A DNA stretch of 64,000 nucleotides from Calamus simplicifolius. Taxonomy: Eukaryota; Streptophyta; Magnoliopsida; Arecales; Arecaceae. Below, piece by piece: positions 22,231 through 34,232 of this stretch (the first letter of the stretch is position 1; every line of letters begins with the position of its first letter). A program made the position numbers and the translations under genes. The notes under the pieces are model-generated. The model was not told the origin of the DNA, did no database searches, and saw nothing but the letters and a program-made list of their open reading frames with translations. Where the stretch lies: the NCBI GenBank assembly GCA_900491605.1, contig UESW01004253.1:766020-830019 (forward strand), in the 5' to 3' direction.

Positions 22231-23317
22231 GACTTAAGTGTGTTATTTAAAAATATATATAAAATTAAAAATATAAAATATAAAAAATTAGATTAATTTT
22301 CTAATTTTTGAATAGTTATTGTCTCTTTATTTTATTATTATTTTTTTTTTTTACCTTAATTGTTAGAATTTCATATTTTCTTTTTAACATAAAAAAGAAG
22401 AAAATTTATTTCTTTCCTTCGTGTTACAAATCCACTTTTAACCTAATCAAATTTTCCTTTTAATTAACTTACCTTAAAAAAATAAGAAAACCCTAAGACA
22501 CTTTCCATAAAACATAATTAATTTTTTAAAAAAATAAATAATAAAAAATAAAAAAAAATAAAAAAATTAAAAATTAAAAAAATTATTTATTTATTTTTTA
22601 TGATTATATTATTTATTTTCTACAAAACTTAAAATATTTTTATTGACATCTCATAATTTATTAGGAAATTAGAAACTTAACCACAAAATCTAAAAAAAGT
22701 AAGTGATTAAATTTTTTCAAGAGCTTGACATCTGTTTGTTGCATAGCATTTTCATAATTAACTTTAAGGGCACAAACCCCTAATCAAGATAAGGTGGGGA
22801 TTTCATCACCCTTCTTGGCACAAACCACATCCTTCATTTTGCATTAACCCAAACCTTTAATTAAAATTAACTAGACGTCAGCCCCTAAGGAACTCGAGCT
22901 CAATAGGACAAGGCACCCAAAAGAGTTGGACCGGGTCGAGATTGACTGCTTAACTGGTGTCTAGAAAAGGAAAGGAAAGTGGTTACTTAATTGGTTCCGT
23001 TCGCTTACCTAGTAAGCAATGGGGGACCCCACTGACCTTATCCTCAACTGCTAGTTAATCAGCTAATTTTTGACTTGAGGGCTCCAAGGCGGTCTTGAAG
23101 TTAGGAGCTGTCTAGATCTAGGGTAAACCTAGAATAGAGAGTCTAATCTTTGTTAACTTGATTGCTAAGAATTATTAAACCCTAATTAAATTATTCATTC
23201 TTCTTAGTTCTAGGAATCTTTTAGGGTATTTTCTTTAGAATCTTCCTCTTTTTTTCTATTAAAAAAATAATAAAAAAATAAAAAAAACTGTTTGCTTTAG
23301 AGTCATTGTTAGGGTGT
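22231..23317 (+). other. Athila-1 untranslated leader
   Basis: About 1.09 kb between PBS and gag. The outer parts are very AT-rich with long A runs. The middle part (about 22730-23230) is of mixed composition and contains CTAGACGTCAGCCCCTAAGG and TTGGACCGGGTCGAG. This middle part is missing in Athila-2. Confidence 0.75.
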
Positions 23318-24750
23318 ATGCTTGGTCGCCGATCGTTGCAACCCAACCTTATACCCTTAGATCCTGAGATAGAAAGAACTATTAGAGCAAACAGACTCAG
23401 AATTATGGATCCTAATAACGAAAATAATCAACCACGATAGTTAAAAGAGTATTTCACTCCTTCAAGGTATACCTACTCTCCCTGCATTCAAGTGCCTCCA
23501 GTAGAGGCTGTCCAATACGAAATTAAGTCAAGTGTAATCCAAATGTTACCATCTTTCTATGGACTTACAAATGAGGATCCCTACAAACACTTAGATGAAT
23601 TCTTGAAATTTGCTCAACTGTCAAGATTCAAAATTTCTCCGATGATGCACTTAGGCTTAAGTTATTTCCTTTTTCCCTAAAAGATAGCCAAGTATTGGTT
23701 AAATTCATTAGACACTGTTATAATTTCAACTTGGGATCATCTTCAGAGAGAGTTTCTTAAGAAATATTTTCCTATAGGAAAAACGAATCAAATTAGAAAA
23801 GCCATAACAAGTTTTTCCCAGATAGATGGAGAAATGTTCCATGAGACATGGGAGAGATTCAAAGAACTGATTAGAAAATGTCCACATCATGCCATACCCA
23901 AATGGCAACTGGTTCAGTGCTTTTATGATGGTTATCAGAAAAGCATCGGCAAATGGTTGATGCTTCATGTGGTGGGACATTTATGTTAAAAAATGAACAT
24001 GAAGCTTGGCAACTCTTTGAGACATTGAGTGAGAATTCATTACATCACATGTCAGTTGCTCGTCGAGACCCTCCCATAGGACCTAAAAGAGGTGAAATAT
24101 ATGAAATAGGTCATTCTACAGATATCTATACTAAGGTATGAATTATCCCATAAACTTGACCGATTCTACAAGTTGGAAACATCTCTTCCCCATCTACTCA
24201 ATTACATGAGGTCTGCATAATTGTTCGAGTCCAACCCATTCTATAGGTGAATGTCCAGCTGCATACCAATTTCCTGAACTTGTTCAAGAGCAAGCCCACC
24301 AAGCCCAAACCCGATTGGCTCCTAGAATAGGAAATGATCCATATGCAAATACTTACAATCCTGCTGGCAAAATCACCCAAATTTTTCTTGGAAACCTCAA
24401 CCTGTAACCAATTCATCATCGATCAGACCTAATTATCAAGAAACCAATTTTAGAAGCATGCCATATTCACAATATCCAAACATCCCACAACCTCCACCGA
24501 ATAATCATCCTACTTTTGAAGACAAAGTGTTACAAGCATTGAAAGGGCTAGAAATGAATACCCAAATCCTTCACTCCCACACACAATCTATTGCAAAACT
24601 AGAAACTCAGATAGGTCAATTAGCCACAGCATTCAGTAGAAGGGAGGAGGGTAAGTTACCTAGTCAGCCTATCGATAACCCGAAAGGACAATTCATGGCT
24701 GAAGGTTCCAATAGTCCTGACAAATTCCAGAACATGCTAAATCAGTCATG
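23318..24750 (+). pseudogene. Athila-1 gag (broken)
   Basis: The frame opens at 23318 (MLGRRSLQPNLIPL in the sister copy) and encodes the capsid protein with FYGLTNEDPYKHLDEF, then KYWLNSLDT and REFLKKYFPIGKTNQIRK, typical of Athila gag. A TAG stop at 23438-23440 stands where Athila-2 has CAG, and short indels near 23610, 23690, 23930 and 24140 break the frame. The C-terminal part (24458-24750) is a spacer with QALKGLEMNTQILHSHTQSI. No classical CCHC box is evident; CSSPTHSIGECP (about 24225) of the sister copy is the nearest match. Confidence 0.85.
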
Positions 24751-25730
24751 ACTCTAAGAAGTGGAAAAACATTGAACCCACCTGAACCAACCCAGAAATT
24801 AGAAGTGGCTAAACCAGAAAAGAGAAGAAATGAAGAAAAAAGGAATTCAATGATCAAGCAATCACACCTAAAGCCCCATTCCCTAGTGCTTTAGAATCTC
24901 CTTTGCCTTCAGATAAGAAGAATATAAAATGAATGAGATGCTTGAGTTATTTAAGCAAGTCCAAATAAACTTACCTCTTCTCGATGCTATCAAGCAAGTT
25001 CCAGCTTATGCCAAATTTTTGAAGGATCTATGCACACAAAAACGGAAAGCAAGTCACAAATACCAAAAAAGATCATTTGACTGAGCAAGTCAGCTCAGTT
25101 GTTCAGCAAATAACCCCACCCAAACTAAAAGATCCTGGTACCCGATTATATCATGTGTCATAGGAAACTTCACAATCAAGAAAGCATTATTAGATTTGGG
25201 TGCGAGTGTAAACCTTCTCCCAAGTTCAGTGTATGAGTTATTTGGATTTGGAGAATTAAAACCCACGACAGTAACACTACAATTGGCAGATAGATCAGTC
25301 AAAGAACCTCGTGGAATATTGGAAGATGTATTAGTAAAGGTAGATGAATTTATTTTTCTGTCGACTTCCTTGTGTTAGATATGGAATCTAGCGGTAATCC
25401 TAACCAAATTCCCATCATCCTTGGATGACCTTTTCTAGCTACCGCTAATGCATGTATAAATTGTAGAACAGTGTGATGGATGTATCTTTTGGAAACAAGA
25501 AGATGAGATTAAATATTTTTAATGCTTCCCAAGGACCACCTGTGTATGATTTAAATGAAGTAAACATGATAGAGGAAGTAGTAGATAAGAAATTCCAAAG
25601 TTTGCTTGATTCGGATCCTTTACAAACATGTCTTACACATTTTGGAATAGATGACTTTGATATTGATGAGTATACCAAAGAGATAAACATGTTATTAGAA
25701 CCACCTAAGTTTGACACCATCCCTCCTTGG
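24748..25730 (+). pseudogene. Athila-1 protease region (broken)
   Basis: MTLRSGKTLNPPEP at 24748 marks the usual link between gag and pol. The retropepsin core lies at about 25187-25440: LLDLGASVNLLPSSVYEL, with the catalytic Asp in DLGAS, then LADRS and PIILG. Four or more short indels, for example near 24830, 25055 and 25140, break the frame; the sister copy reads through here. Confidence 0.85.
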
Positions 25731-27340
25731 ACTATAAAATATGAACCACTTCCAACTAAACCAAACCCTTTAATACCATCCTTGGAAGAACCACCCCAAC
25801 TAGAATTGAAACCTCTTCCAGATGACTTAAAATATTCATTCCTTGGACCCAATGATACCCTTCCAGTAATCATTGCATCTACCCTAACCTCTGAGCAGGA
25901 AGATAAATTGGTAGATGTACTTAAAGAACATAAAGAGGCAATTGGATGGACAATAGCTGATCTTAAGGGAATTGACCCTTCCGTTTGCATGCACCACATT
26001 CATAGTGAAATTGAAGCCAAACCACATAGAGACATGCAACGAAGGCTAAATCCAAACATGAGGGATGTTGTTAAGAAAGAAGTAGTAAAATGGCTTGATG
26101 CTGGTATCATTTATCCAATTTCAGATAGTCAATGGGTCAGTCCAATCCAAGTAGTACCTAAAAAATAGGGTATTACCGTGATTAAAAATGAAAAGGGCGA
26201 ATCAATTCCTACTCGCACATCAACTAGTTGGAGAGTGTGTATAGATTATCGAAAGTTGAATGCGTGACTAGGAAAGACCACTTTCCTTTGCCTTTTATCG
26301 ATCAAATTCTAGAACGGCTAGCGGGACAAAGTTTCTTTTGTTTCTTAGATGGATATTCAGGATACAATCAAGTCCCAGTATTTCCTGCAGATCAAGAAAA
26401 GACCACCTTCACTTGTCCCTTTGGAACATTTGCCTTTAGACGCATGCGTTTGGTCTTTGTAATGCACCAGCCACTTTTCAACGATGTATGTTGGCCATAT
26501 TTTCTGATATGATTGGTCAATTTTTGGAAGTATTTATGGATGATTTTTCAGTTTTTGGTGCATCATTTGATAGCTGTCTCGAGAACTTGACTAAGGTACT
26601 AAAACGATGTATGGAAATGAATTTAGTCCTAAGTTGGGAGAAGAGCCATTTTATGGTTCGTGAGGGAATTGTGCTCGGACACATTGTTTCAGAGCGAGGT
26701 ATTGAGGTTGATAAAGCCAAGGTTGAATTGATCTCAAATCTACCACCCCCAACCTCAGTTAAACAAGTACGATCTTTCCTTGGTCATGCTGGTTTTTATA
26801 GACGCTTCATCAAAGATTTCAGTAAAATTTCTCGACCATTGTGTAATTTGTTGACCAAAGATAGTTCTTTTAATTTTGATGAAGATTGTCTAACAGCCTA
26901 TAACATCCTTCGAACTGCTTTGACCACTGCACCAATTATCAAGCCCCCAGATTGGACCATACCTTTTGAAATCATGTGTGATGCTTCTGATTATGCTGTA
27001 GGGGCAGTTCTAGGACAGAAACTCAATCGAGAACCTCATGTAATTTATTATGCTAGCAAAACTCTTTCAGATGCACAAATGAACTATACTACCACTGAAA
27101 AAGAATTACTAGCAGTTGTGTTTGCCCTAAAAAAGTTTAGATCATATCTGTTAGGGTCTAAGGTTTTAGTTTATTCAGATCATGCAGCATTGAGGCATCT
27201 TTTATCAAAAAAGGATACAAAACCCAGACTGATTAGATGGATCCTTCTACTACAAGAATTTGATCTAGAAATCTTAGATAAGAAGGGTTCTGAAAATATG
27301 GTAGCAGATCATATCTCTAGGATCTCAGTGGAATACAATA
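25731..27340 (+). pseudogene. Athila-1 reverse transcriptase and RNase H (broken)
   Basis: The RT begins near 25830 (SEQEDKLVDVLKEHKEAIGW) and shows WVSPIQVVPKK, then a TAG stop at 26166-26168, DYRKLNAVTRKDHFPLPF, FLDGYSGYNQ and VFMDDFSVFG with the catalytic Asp pair. Single-base losses near 26264 and 26447 shift the frame. RNase H follows in a frame that stays open from 26488: CDASDYAVGAVLG, TEKELLAVVFAL and YSDHAALRHL, with its acidic residues kept. RT and RNase H copy the element RNA into DNA in virus-like particles. Confidence 0.88.
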
Positions 27341-28691
27341 AAGAAATAATCAGAGATAGGTTTCCTGATGAGCAATTATTTTCAATTTCCCATAGCAGTC
27401 TTCCCTGGTTTGCCCACATTGTGAATTATTTGGCAACAGGAAAAGTACCTTCCCACTGGACAAAACAAGAAAAAGATAGATTTTTCTCACAAATCAAATA
27501 TTACTTTTGGGAAGACCCTGAATTATTTAAATACTGTTCAGATCAGGTGATTAGGCGATGTGTCCCTGAGAGTGAATTCAAAAGTATACTTAACTTCTGT
27601 CATTCTCTTGCCTATGGAGGACATTTTAGTGGAAAGAAAACTGCAGCAAAGGTACTACAAAGTGGGTTTTATTGGCCAACTCTTTTTAAAGATGCACATG
27701 AATTTGATCGTAATTGTCTCCAATGTCAACAAACAGGAATATTTCTCAAAAAGACATGATGCCCCCTATCTTGGTTGTAGAAATTTTTGATGTATGGGGT
27801 ATTGATTTTATGGGCCCATTTCCTTCCTCTTTTGGATTTGAATACATTCTAGTGGCAGTTGATTATGTGTCAAAATGGATTGAAGCCATGGCAACTCGAA
27901 CCAATGACCATAAAGTTGTAATCAAGTTTATTCAGCATAATATCCTTAGTCGTTTTGGATGCCCAAGGGCTATAATTAGTGATGGGGGTACACATTTCAC
28001 GAATAGACACTTCAAAGGATTAATGAACAAATATGGAATTACTCATAAGGTAGCTACACCTTATCATCCCCAAACTAGTGGCCAAGTTGAAATATCAAAT
28101 AGAGAAATTAAAAATATCCTTGAGAAAACGGTGAGACCTGATAGGAAAGATTGGTCAGAACGTTTGGATGATGCATTATGGGCTTATCGTACTGCATTTA
28201 AAACTCCCATAGGAATGTCTCCTTATAGGCTCGTATTTGGAAAAGCCTGTCATTTACCTGTAGAATTAGAACACCGTGCATTTTGGGCTATCAAGCAATT
28301 TAATTATGATATAAAAAATGCAGGTGTCAATAGAAAACTCCAATTGAATGAGTTAGAAGAGCTACGAAATGAGGCATATGAGAGCTCAAAAATTTATAAA
28401 GAACGAACCAAAGCATATCATGACAAATTTATTAGTAGAAAAACTTTTGAACCAAATCAAAAAGTATGGCTTTACAATTCAAGATTACATCTTTTCCTGA
28501 AAAACTTCGTTCACGATGGAATGGACCTTTTATAGTAACTCAAGTATTTCCCATGGAGCTGTAGAGCTTAAAGACCCCAAGAAGGGAAATATTTTAAAGT
28601 AAATGGCCAACGTTTGAAACCATATATAGAAGAAATTAATGATGAAGAAGTTATTGAATCAATTGATCTTGTGAACCCAACACTATCATAA
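27341..28691 (+). pseudogene. Athila-1 integrase (broken)
   Basis: The HHCC zinc domain lies at about 27590-27740 (HSLAYGGHFSGKK and CLQCQQTG). A frameshift near 27750 leads to the frame that carries the catalytic core: WGIDFMGPFPSS, IISDGGTHF and NREIKN, so the D,D,E residues are kept. The C-terminal part needs another shift near 28500 and ends at a TAA at 28689. Integrase inserts the DNA copy in the genome. It is the best-kept part of this element but cannot be made as one protein. Confidence 0.88.
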
Positions 28692-29770
28692 TAAGCAGCA
28701 CAGTCTGGCTAAAGACTTTAAACTTAGCGCTCTTGGGAGGCAACCCAGTTTATTAGTTATTTTTAACTTTCTGTTCTTTTAGTATGTTCTTTTAGTATGA
28801 CCAGAGAAGAGCAACAGAAGCAGATTGAAAGAAGATGGCAACAATGAAACGTTCAACCTTCAAATATTCTACCAGGTAGTATCTTTCCTTGAAATTAATT
28901 TTCTTCCATTAGGGACAATGAAAATTAAGTTAGGGGGGGGAGAATAAGTAAATCCTCGAGTAAAACTATAATCAGATGTGTGTACCAAATTTGTCTCGAT
29001 TTGAAGTTAATCAAGCAGTCTATTAATGATTAATGGTTAGATTATTTTTGAGATACTGAGGAATAAATTATTAAGAAAACCTAATAAAAGGTAGGGTTTA
29101 GCCTAGAAAAATTTTTAGAATAATTTCAGACCCTCCTGACCACTGATCTTAATAGTACAATCTACTTAATAAGGGTATGGATGAAAATATTATTCAAAAA
29201 AAAATTCTCTCTTAAAGTTAATAAATTAGGTTCTTAACATCTTTCACTGAGTAACCGGGCCCCGTCACTTAGAAAGTGATGTTGTTCGCGTAAAAAGGTG
29301 AGAATGTAAAAGAACCTAAGAAGAGTCAGTCCTACCTAAAGCCTTTTTGACTCGAGTCAGTAAGTCCGAGGGGTGTTTTACACCTAATGCCCTAAAACCA
29401 ATTGGTTTGGGAGCCATTGGCCTAAAGCTCGCTACAAGGGTTAATTAAAAAGCAAGGGGTTAGGACATTGCACTGACTTTACACATAAATAAATAAATAA
29501 GAGAACTAAAGTACAAAAGACATTACACCCAATCCAAATTAAGTTAGAAGACTTAATTAGAGAAGTGGAAAGTTGGTGAAGGAAGACTTCTATAAATTCT
29601 TATGAACTACACTTTATCACTAAATGGGTAAACTTAATAATCCAATGAAGTACCTCCCTTATGATCTAACCAAAAATTTTTAAAAAGAACTGTAAGATAA
29701 CTATCAATTCTTGGACTAGCTTGGTACATATTTCTAAATTTCTTATTTGCTTGAGGACGAGTAAGATTCA
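28692..29770 (+). other. Athila-1 3' noncoding region
   Basis: TAGCGCTCTTGGGAGGCAACCC near 28719, a stretch often seen behind integrase in Athila elements, is followed by about 1 kb without a convincing frame. No env-like gene is present. Short repeats and AT-rich parts prevail. Confidence 0.7.
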
Positions 29771-29783
29771 AGTTGGGGGGAGT
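29771..29783 (+). promoter_or_regulatory. Athila-1 polypurine tract
   Basis: AAGTTGGGGGGAG lies directly before the 3' LTR. An identical tract stands at 43725-43737 in Athila-2. It primes plus-strand DNA synthesis in LTR elements. Confidence 0.85.
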
Positions 29784-30997
29784 GATAAATGCATAAATAA
29801 TTATCACTAAACTATTAATTAATAATTCAACGTACCTATTATTTTTTAATATTTTAATATTTTAATATTTTATATAATATTTTAGGAAAAACCTTATCAA
29901 TTTAAAGAGCTCGATTTTAAAAATTTAACGACGTAAACATCACTCAAATCGGACTTAAGATGAGTCCGGAATTAATTTTATATTGATTTATCTATTTCAG
30001 CACATATCTCAAAGCAAAAACGGCAACCATTGCCGTTTTCATCGTTTTCTCACGTGGACTGCCAGCCAATTCTTGCTCTCTTCCAATCCAATCTTTTCCT
30101 CCACCAATTAAGGAATAAATTGGATAGGAGATTATCAAATTGGAAGAATTAAATTTATCTGAAAGGAATTTTGATTTTATCTGCAATATCTCCATGATTT
30201 TCTCCGCGCTGCTCATTGCTTCTCTGCGTCGTCTTTGTTTTGGCAACAGAATCATTGCTTCTCTGCGTCTGGGTCGCGTCCAGACTTCTACAAATAGCAC
30301 AAGGAGGGGAGCTAGACGGTATCCGTCCAAGATCCCTGCACCCGTTCCAGCCGTGAAGGAGAAGGCTCTGTTCCGCCTGTCGATCAGGAGTCGTTTATCC
30401 ACCTGGAGAGTTCCCAGAAGCTATTGTTCGTGCTGTGGAGGCTTCGCTTGGAGTCTGCAGGAGGATTCGTCCATGCATGCTCTGTTCGCATGATCTAGTT
30501 GTTCGTGGAGAAGGAGGCTGTCCGTGGATTGGAGTATCTCTGTTCATCCATGAAGATTCTAGTCCTGGCTTATGAGGATTCATTGGAGGCGCTGCTAGGA
30601 GTTCGTGGGATTGTGGAGGTTCTAGTCGGAGCGTGGAGGTTCTTCTCGAAGAATTTATTGCTTTTTATTACCTTCCTAATGCTAGAAAATAAAGTTTGTC
30701 AATTTTAGATTTTAATATGCACTCTTGGATATTATTGAAATAAAGTTTCTATTCATATTTAATTTTTATTAAATTATATTTAAGTGGAAATAATTTTAGA
30801 CTAATCTATGCTTAAAAAGGATGGGCCGTGATCTACGGGTACGGGCCGTGCTCTTATAAGATAGACCATATCTTGATTATTTTGCACTAAATTTATTTCA
30901 AGATAATCGCTAAAGTCCATGTGGAATCGATCCCTTACTCTCACTATTCTATTAGTGAAATTAAGGTATTTTAATTGTTGCGCTACGACATGCATCA
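29784..30997 (+). mobile_element. Athila-1 3' LTR
   Basis: It starts TGATAAATGC and ends ATGCATCA. Compared with the 5' LTR it has scattered substitutions and indels over 1214 bases, which indicates some age since insertion. Confidence 0.9.
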
Positions 30998-31159
30998 GCT
31001 ACCTTGGAGACGCCGGGGCGGACGGAGCCGACCTGAGAAGGTCGGGGCCACCTTGACTGATTTGGAGACGCCGGGGCCGATGCAGCGTGTTTGTGCCACG
31101 TGGTTGATTTTTCACTGATTACCCCTAAGGCTTTATTAGCTACATCATTAGCCACATCA
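30998..31159 (-). mobile_element. Retand-like 3' LTR, proximal part
   Basis: After the second GCTAC (30998-31002) the minisatellite continues to about 31090. Then follow GCGTGTTTGTGCCACGTGG and the LTR edge CATTAGCCACATCA, the counterpart of 52441-52513. The polypurine tract lies directly behind. Confidence 0.9.
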
Positions 31160-31172
31160 GATGCCCCCCCGG
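31160..31172 (-). promoter_or_regulatory. Retand-like polypurine tract
   Basis: On the minus strand ACCGGGGGGGCATC precedes the TGATGTGG start of the 3' LTR. It resembles the tract at 217-233 of the first Tat-like element. Confidence 0.8.
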
Positions 31173-31573
31173 TCCTGAGCACAAAGGGCCATGTGTCAGC
31201 CGTCCTTTGAACGAAAGGGGCGTGAAAATTCAAAAATTGATGACCAGTTACGGGCGTCTTCAATGGTCCGGTGAGTCGGCGCGCCTTCCTGAGGCGATGT
31301 CGCTTGGAAAATCTTCCGTAATCATATGGTAGGTAGGCGCTGACGTCGGCTTCGGTTGTCTCGAGGGGGTGCTTCTTGGAGGATGGAAGAAAGGTAGGCG
31401 CCATCATTGCCTCTTCGCTTTTTAAGCAGCACTATTGGCCAGAGATCCTGCTCCTCGGTGGAACCGAGGCAGTGTGCCTCAGGCGTGGGCAAAATGGCCG
31501 GCGCCTGAGAACCCGGCGCAATGGGTGAAGGCCACGCGGCAAATTTCTTGGGCGATGCGATTTGAAATTGGGG

Positions 31574-31580
31574 TATAAAA
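31574..31580 (+). promoter_or_regulatory. TATA box of the antisense gene
   Basis: TATAAAA within GGGGTATAAAAGGC lies 158 bases before the ATG at 31732. It points along the plus strand, against the gag-pol direction of the element. A transcript would start near 31605-31610. Confidence 0.6.
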
Positions 31581-32573
31581 GGCATTCCATGGGCTCGGGG
31601 GAGAGCTTTACATCGCAATTGCTTCCCTGCCTCCTTCCTTCTTGAGCTCCCTTGCAAACCGAGACCTCCAGCCTTCGTCTTCTTACCAACTTTCAGGTTA
31701 GTCTTCATTTTTCACCCTTCACCTTTGACCCATGGACCGTAGGGCCATTAGAGAGGGTAAGAGGCCTGTGGTAGAGTCGTCCCCCTCCTCTGTTGAGGAC
31801 CATACCTCAACTGTCAGCCAAATGCCCCAGCCATTAGGTGGGATCACGATTGCGACTGGCCGGAGGCGAGTGACCAACCCCCCTTGAGAGCAGTTCCCAT
31901 TTCCTCCCGCCGCCGAGCATCTCCTCCGACAGCCAATCTTGACCCGGCGGGGCCGGGGGGGATTGCCTCTACCATGATCCCCAAAGAGATAGAGGCCCTT
32001 AGGGTCATGTATAGGGTTCCTGATTTTATCCATCTGTCCGCGCCGGGACCTGAAGATAAAGTGACCTCCATCCTTCTGAGTTGGGTCGCTCTGTATGAAG
32101 AGTTTTTTCGGTGCGGGCTGCGGCTTCCTTTCCACCCCTTTTTCCTGAATCTTTTGAATAGATATAGGTTAGTGTCGGCGCAGTTGACTCCGAACTCGAT
32201 TCATATCTTATGTGCCTTCGTCATCCTTTGCCATTTCCAGGGTTCCGCGGCCAGTCTGTCTCTATTCCGAGCTTTCTACAAGCTCCACCGCCAGGGCGAG
32301 GGAGCCTGGTGGGTTTTTACTGCTAGGCCAGATAGGGCCCTTCCTTTAGGTCTTCCATCCAAAATCAAAGGGTGGAAATCTCGATTCCTTTTCACCCATG
32401 TGGAGGGAGTGAGGACCGATTGGAGGAACCGGACGTCAGCTCCAACGAGAATTCAGCTGTGAGCGATAAGGATGGGGAACTCTTCCACCACTTCTCATCC
32501 TTCCAGATTTCTTCCTACAAGGATCTCCTGTCCGAGGAGAACTTGTATAAGGCCGAGCTGGCCTCGGCAGTCG

Positions 32574-32721
32574 GTGAGCACAGAAACCCATTCCTCTCGC
32601 CCTCGGCTGGGCATTGCCTTTGTCCATTTTGTCATTCATTGCCTCACCCTCCTTCTCTTCTCTCTCTCTCCCTTTTTTCTTTATTTCTTCTTTTTTTTTA
32701 CTGATGTGTGTTTTTGTGCAG
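32574..32721 (+). other. Probable intron 1 of the antisense gene
   Basis: The donor is TCG|GTGAGC and the acceptor TTTTTGTGCAG|CA, with a long pyrimidine-rich stretch (about 32625-32700) before it. Splicing joins the flanking frames without a stop. The intron itself is rich in CT and T runs, unlike the exons. Confidence 0.6.
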
Positions 32722-33359
32722 CAATGAAGATTCCTGTAGAGAAATTCGAGACCCTTGCGCACCAGAAGAGGCTGGCGGCCGGCGGGCAGGCGAGGCCAGC
32801 TAAGAGGGCATGGAGGGGAGCCCGTGTCGAACCAGCCGAGATCTCAGAAGCCCCCATAGCCCAGGCGGCTGCGGAAGAGCCAGTTAGGGAGGCACCGGCT
32901 GAAAGAGCAGTCCCCGAGCCAGCCGGTGCCGAGACGGAAGAGGGAGAGATCCCGGCCACCACTGAGGCCATTGTGGTGGTCCTGGATGCTGAGGAGGAAG
33001 TCCCTGCCACTGCCGATTTAGCCGAGGTGGGGCAGGTTGCAATTGTTAGAAACCCTTCGGCTCCCACCGAGCCGGAGATGGAGAAGACACCCCCCACAAC
33101 CGGAGAGGGGGTGGTTGCTGTTAGGGGTTTCGATGCTGGGGTGAGGAGGCCTCGTGAGCATAGGGCCGATCCGGGGAGCTCGTCCAGGCGGTCCGCGCAC
33201 CATTCGACTCGGCGGCCGGCGCCCAGGTTTTCCACCATGGAGGACGTGGTGTGAGCCGCCATCCTCGTATCAAGGGCACGGATGTCGGCGACCGACGAGG
33301 AAATGGGGCGGCAGTCCCATGCCGCCGTCCTAGACATGGTGATGGTGAATGTGCTCCAG

Positions 33360-33431
33360 GTAATCTTTCAAACATAGTCCCTTTTTGACATACCTCGGTT
33401 GACCTGTGGCTGACAAATTCCTTTGGTGCAG
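33360..33431 (+). other. Probable intron 2 of the antisense gene
   Basis: The donor is CCAG|GTAATC and the acceptor TTTGGTGCAG|CTG. The 72-base piece is short for a plant intron but possible. Joining the exons continues the frame (VLQ then LASGAFALR). Confidence 0.6.
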
Positions 33432-34232
33432 CTGGCTAGTGGGGCATTCGCCCTTCGCGCGGCGGCGACCCATACGGGGGAGGCACTCGCACGCACCCTC
33501 AGACGGGCCGATAAGTACAAGGAGCAGAGCTGGGCACTGTCCGAGAAGCTTTCTCGACAGCAGGAGGAGGCCAAGGCTCGGTAGGAGGACTTGAGTGGCC
33601 GGTCGAGGGAAGCGGAGTGCCAGGCCGAAGTTGGAAAAGGCCAAGCCACCGCGGCTGAGACCAGGCTGGCGTTGATATCAGCCAGGCTTGAGGCGGCCAG
33701 TAAAAGAATTGAGGAGCTGACTTGCCAACTCTAGCAGTCAGAGAACCGGGTCGAAACGGCCATGGACGAGGTCCGAGTCATGATGGAAAGGGCCGCCGCG
33801 ACTGAGAGAGCGGGGGTTAATGCGAGCCATGAGTGGGCCGGGGTGGTGGCCCACGCTCACAAGGCTAGTGCCCATGCCGGAGAGGCAGAAAGCAGGGCCT
33901 GTGAAGCCGAGGCGCGTGCCAGGGAGGCTGAGGCCAGGGCCGAGGCACGAATCCGTGAGGCCGAGGCCAGGGCGGAGGCGCAGATTCGAGAGGCCGAGGC
34001 TAAAGTGACTAACACCATCACCGGTTTTAAGGCCTTGGCAGAGTTTGAACAGGAGGTCATCGAGGCCAGTTTTGACACCTACATGAAGGGCTTCGAACTT
34101 TGCAAGGTGAAAGTGTCCGCGGCCCTCAATATCAACAGCTCCGATCTTGAAAAGATCCAGCCCGGGGATCTCGGCGAGGAACCGGCGGAGGAGGAAGAGG
34201 ACAGAGAGGAGCCGGGGCTGAGCGAGCCCTGA

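Larger units (their letters stand above)
21029..30997 (+). mobile_element. Athila-1: Athila-like Ty3-gypsy element, complete but mutated
   Basis: The 9969-base element has LTRs of 1181 and 1214 bases, a PBS, an AT-rich leader, a gag-pol region in the order gag, protease, RT, RNase H, integrase, a noncoding 3' region of about 1.1 kb and a polypurine tract. Integrase and RT motifs and the TTTTTGGCGC-type PBS are those of the Athila lineage. No env-like frame lies after integrase, unlike many Athila elements. Its internal part is very close to Athila-2. It lies in the 3' LTR of the Retand-like element, in the opposite direction. Confidence 0.92.
31732..34232 (+). pseudogene. Antisense extra gene of the Retand-like element (gypsy-type Transposase_28-like, with introns)
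   Basis: Exon 1 runs from 31732 to 32573 and contains a region (IPKEIEALRVMYRVPDF, YEEFFRCGLRLPFHPF, LTPNSIHILCAFVILC) that resembles the Pfam family called putative gypsy type transposon (PF04195), a protein of unknown role. Exon 2 (32722-33359) is acidic and low in complexity. Exon 3 (33432-34232) is a long Ala/Glu/Arg coiled coil with AEARAREAEARAEARIREAE and an acidic tail. Introns at 32574-32721 and 33360-33431 have GT and AG ends and keep the frame. Breaks: a shift in the C run near 31880, one near 32450, TGA at 33252, TAG at 33582 and 33732. It lies between pol and the 3' LTR, antisense to both. Function unknown. Confidence 0.7.
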
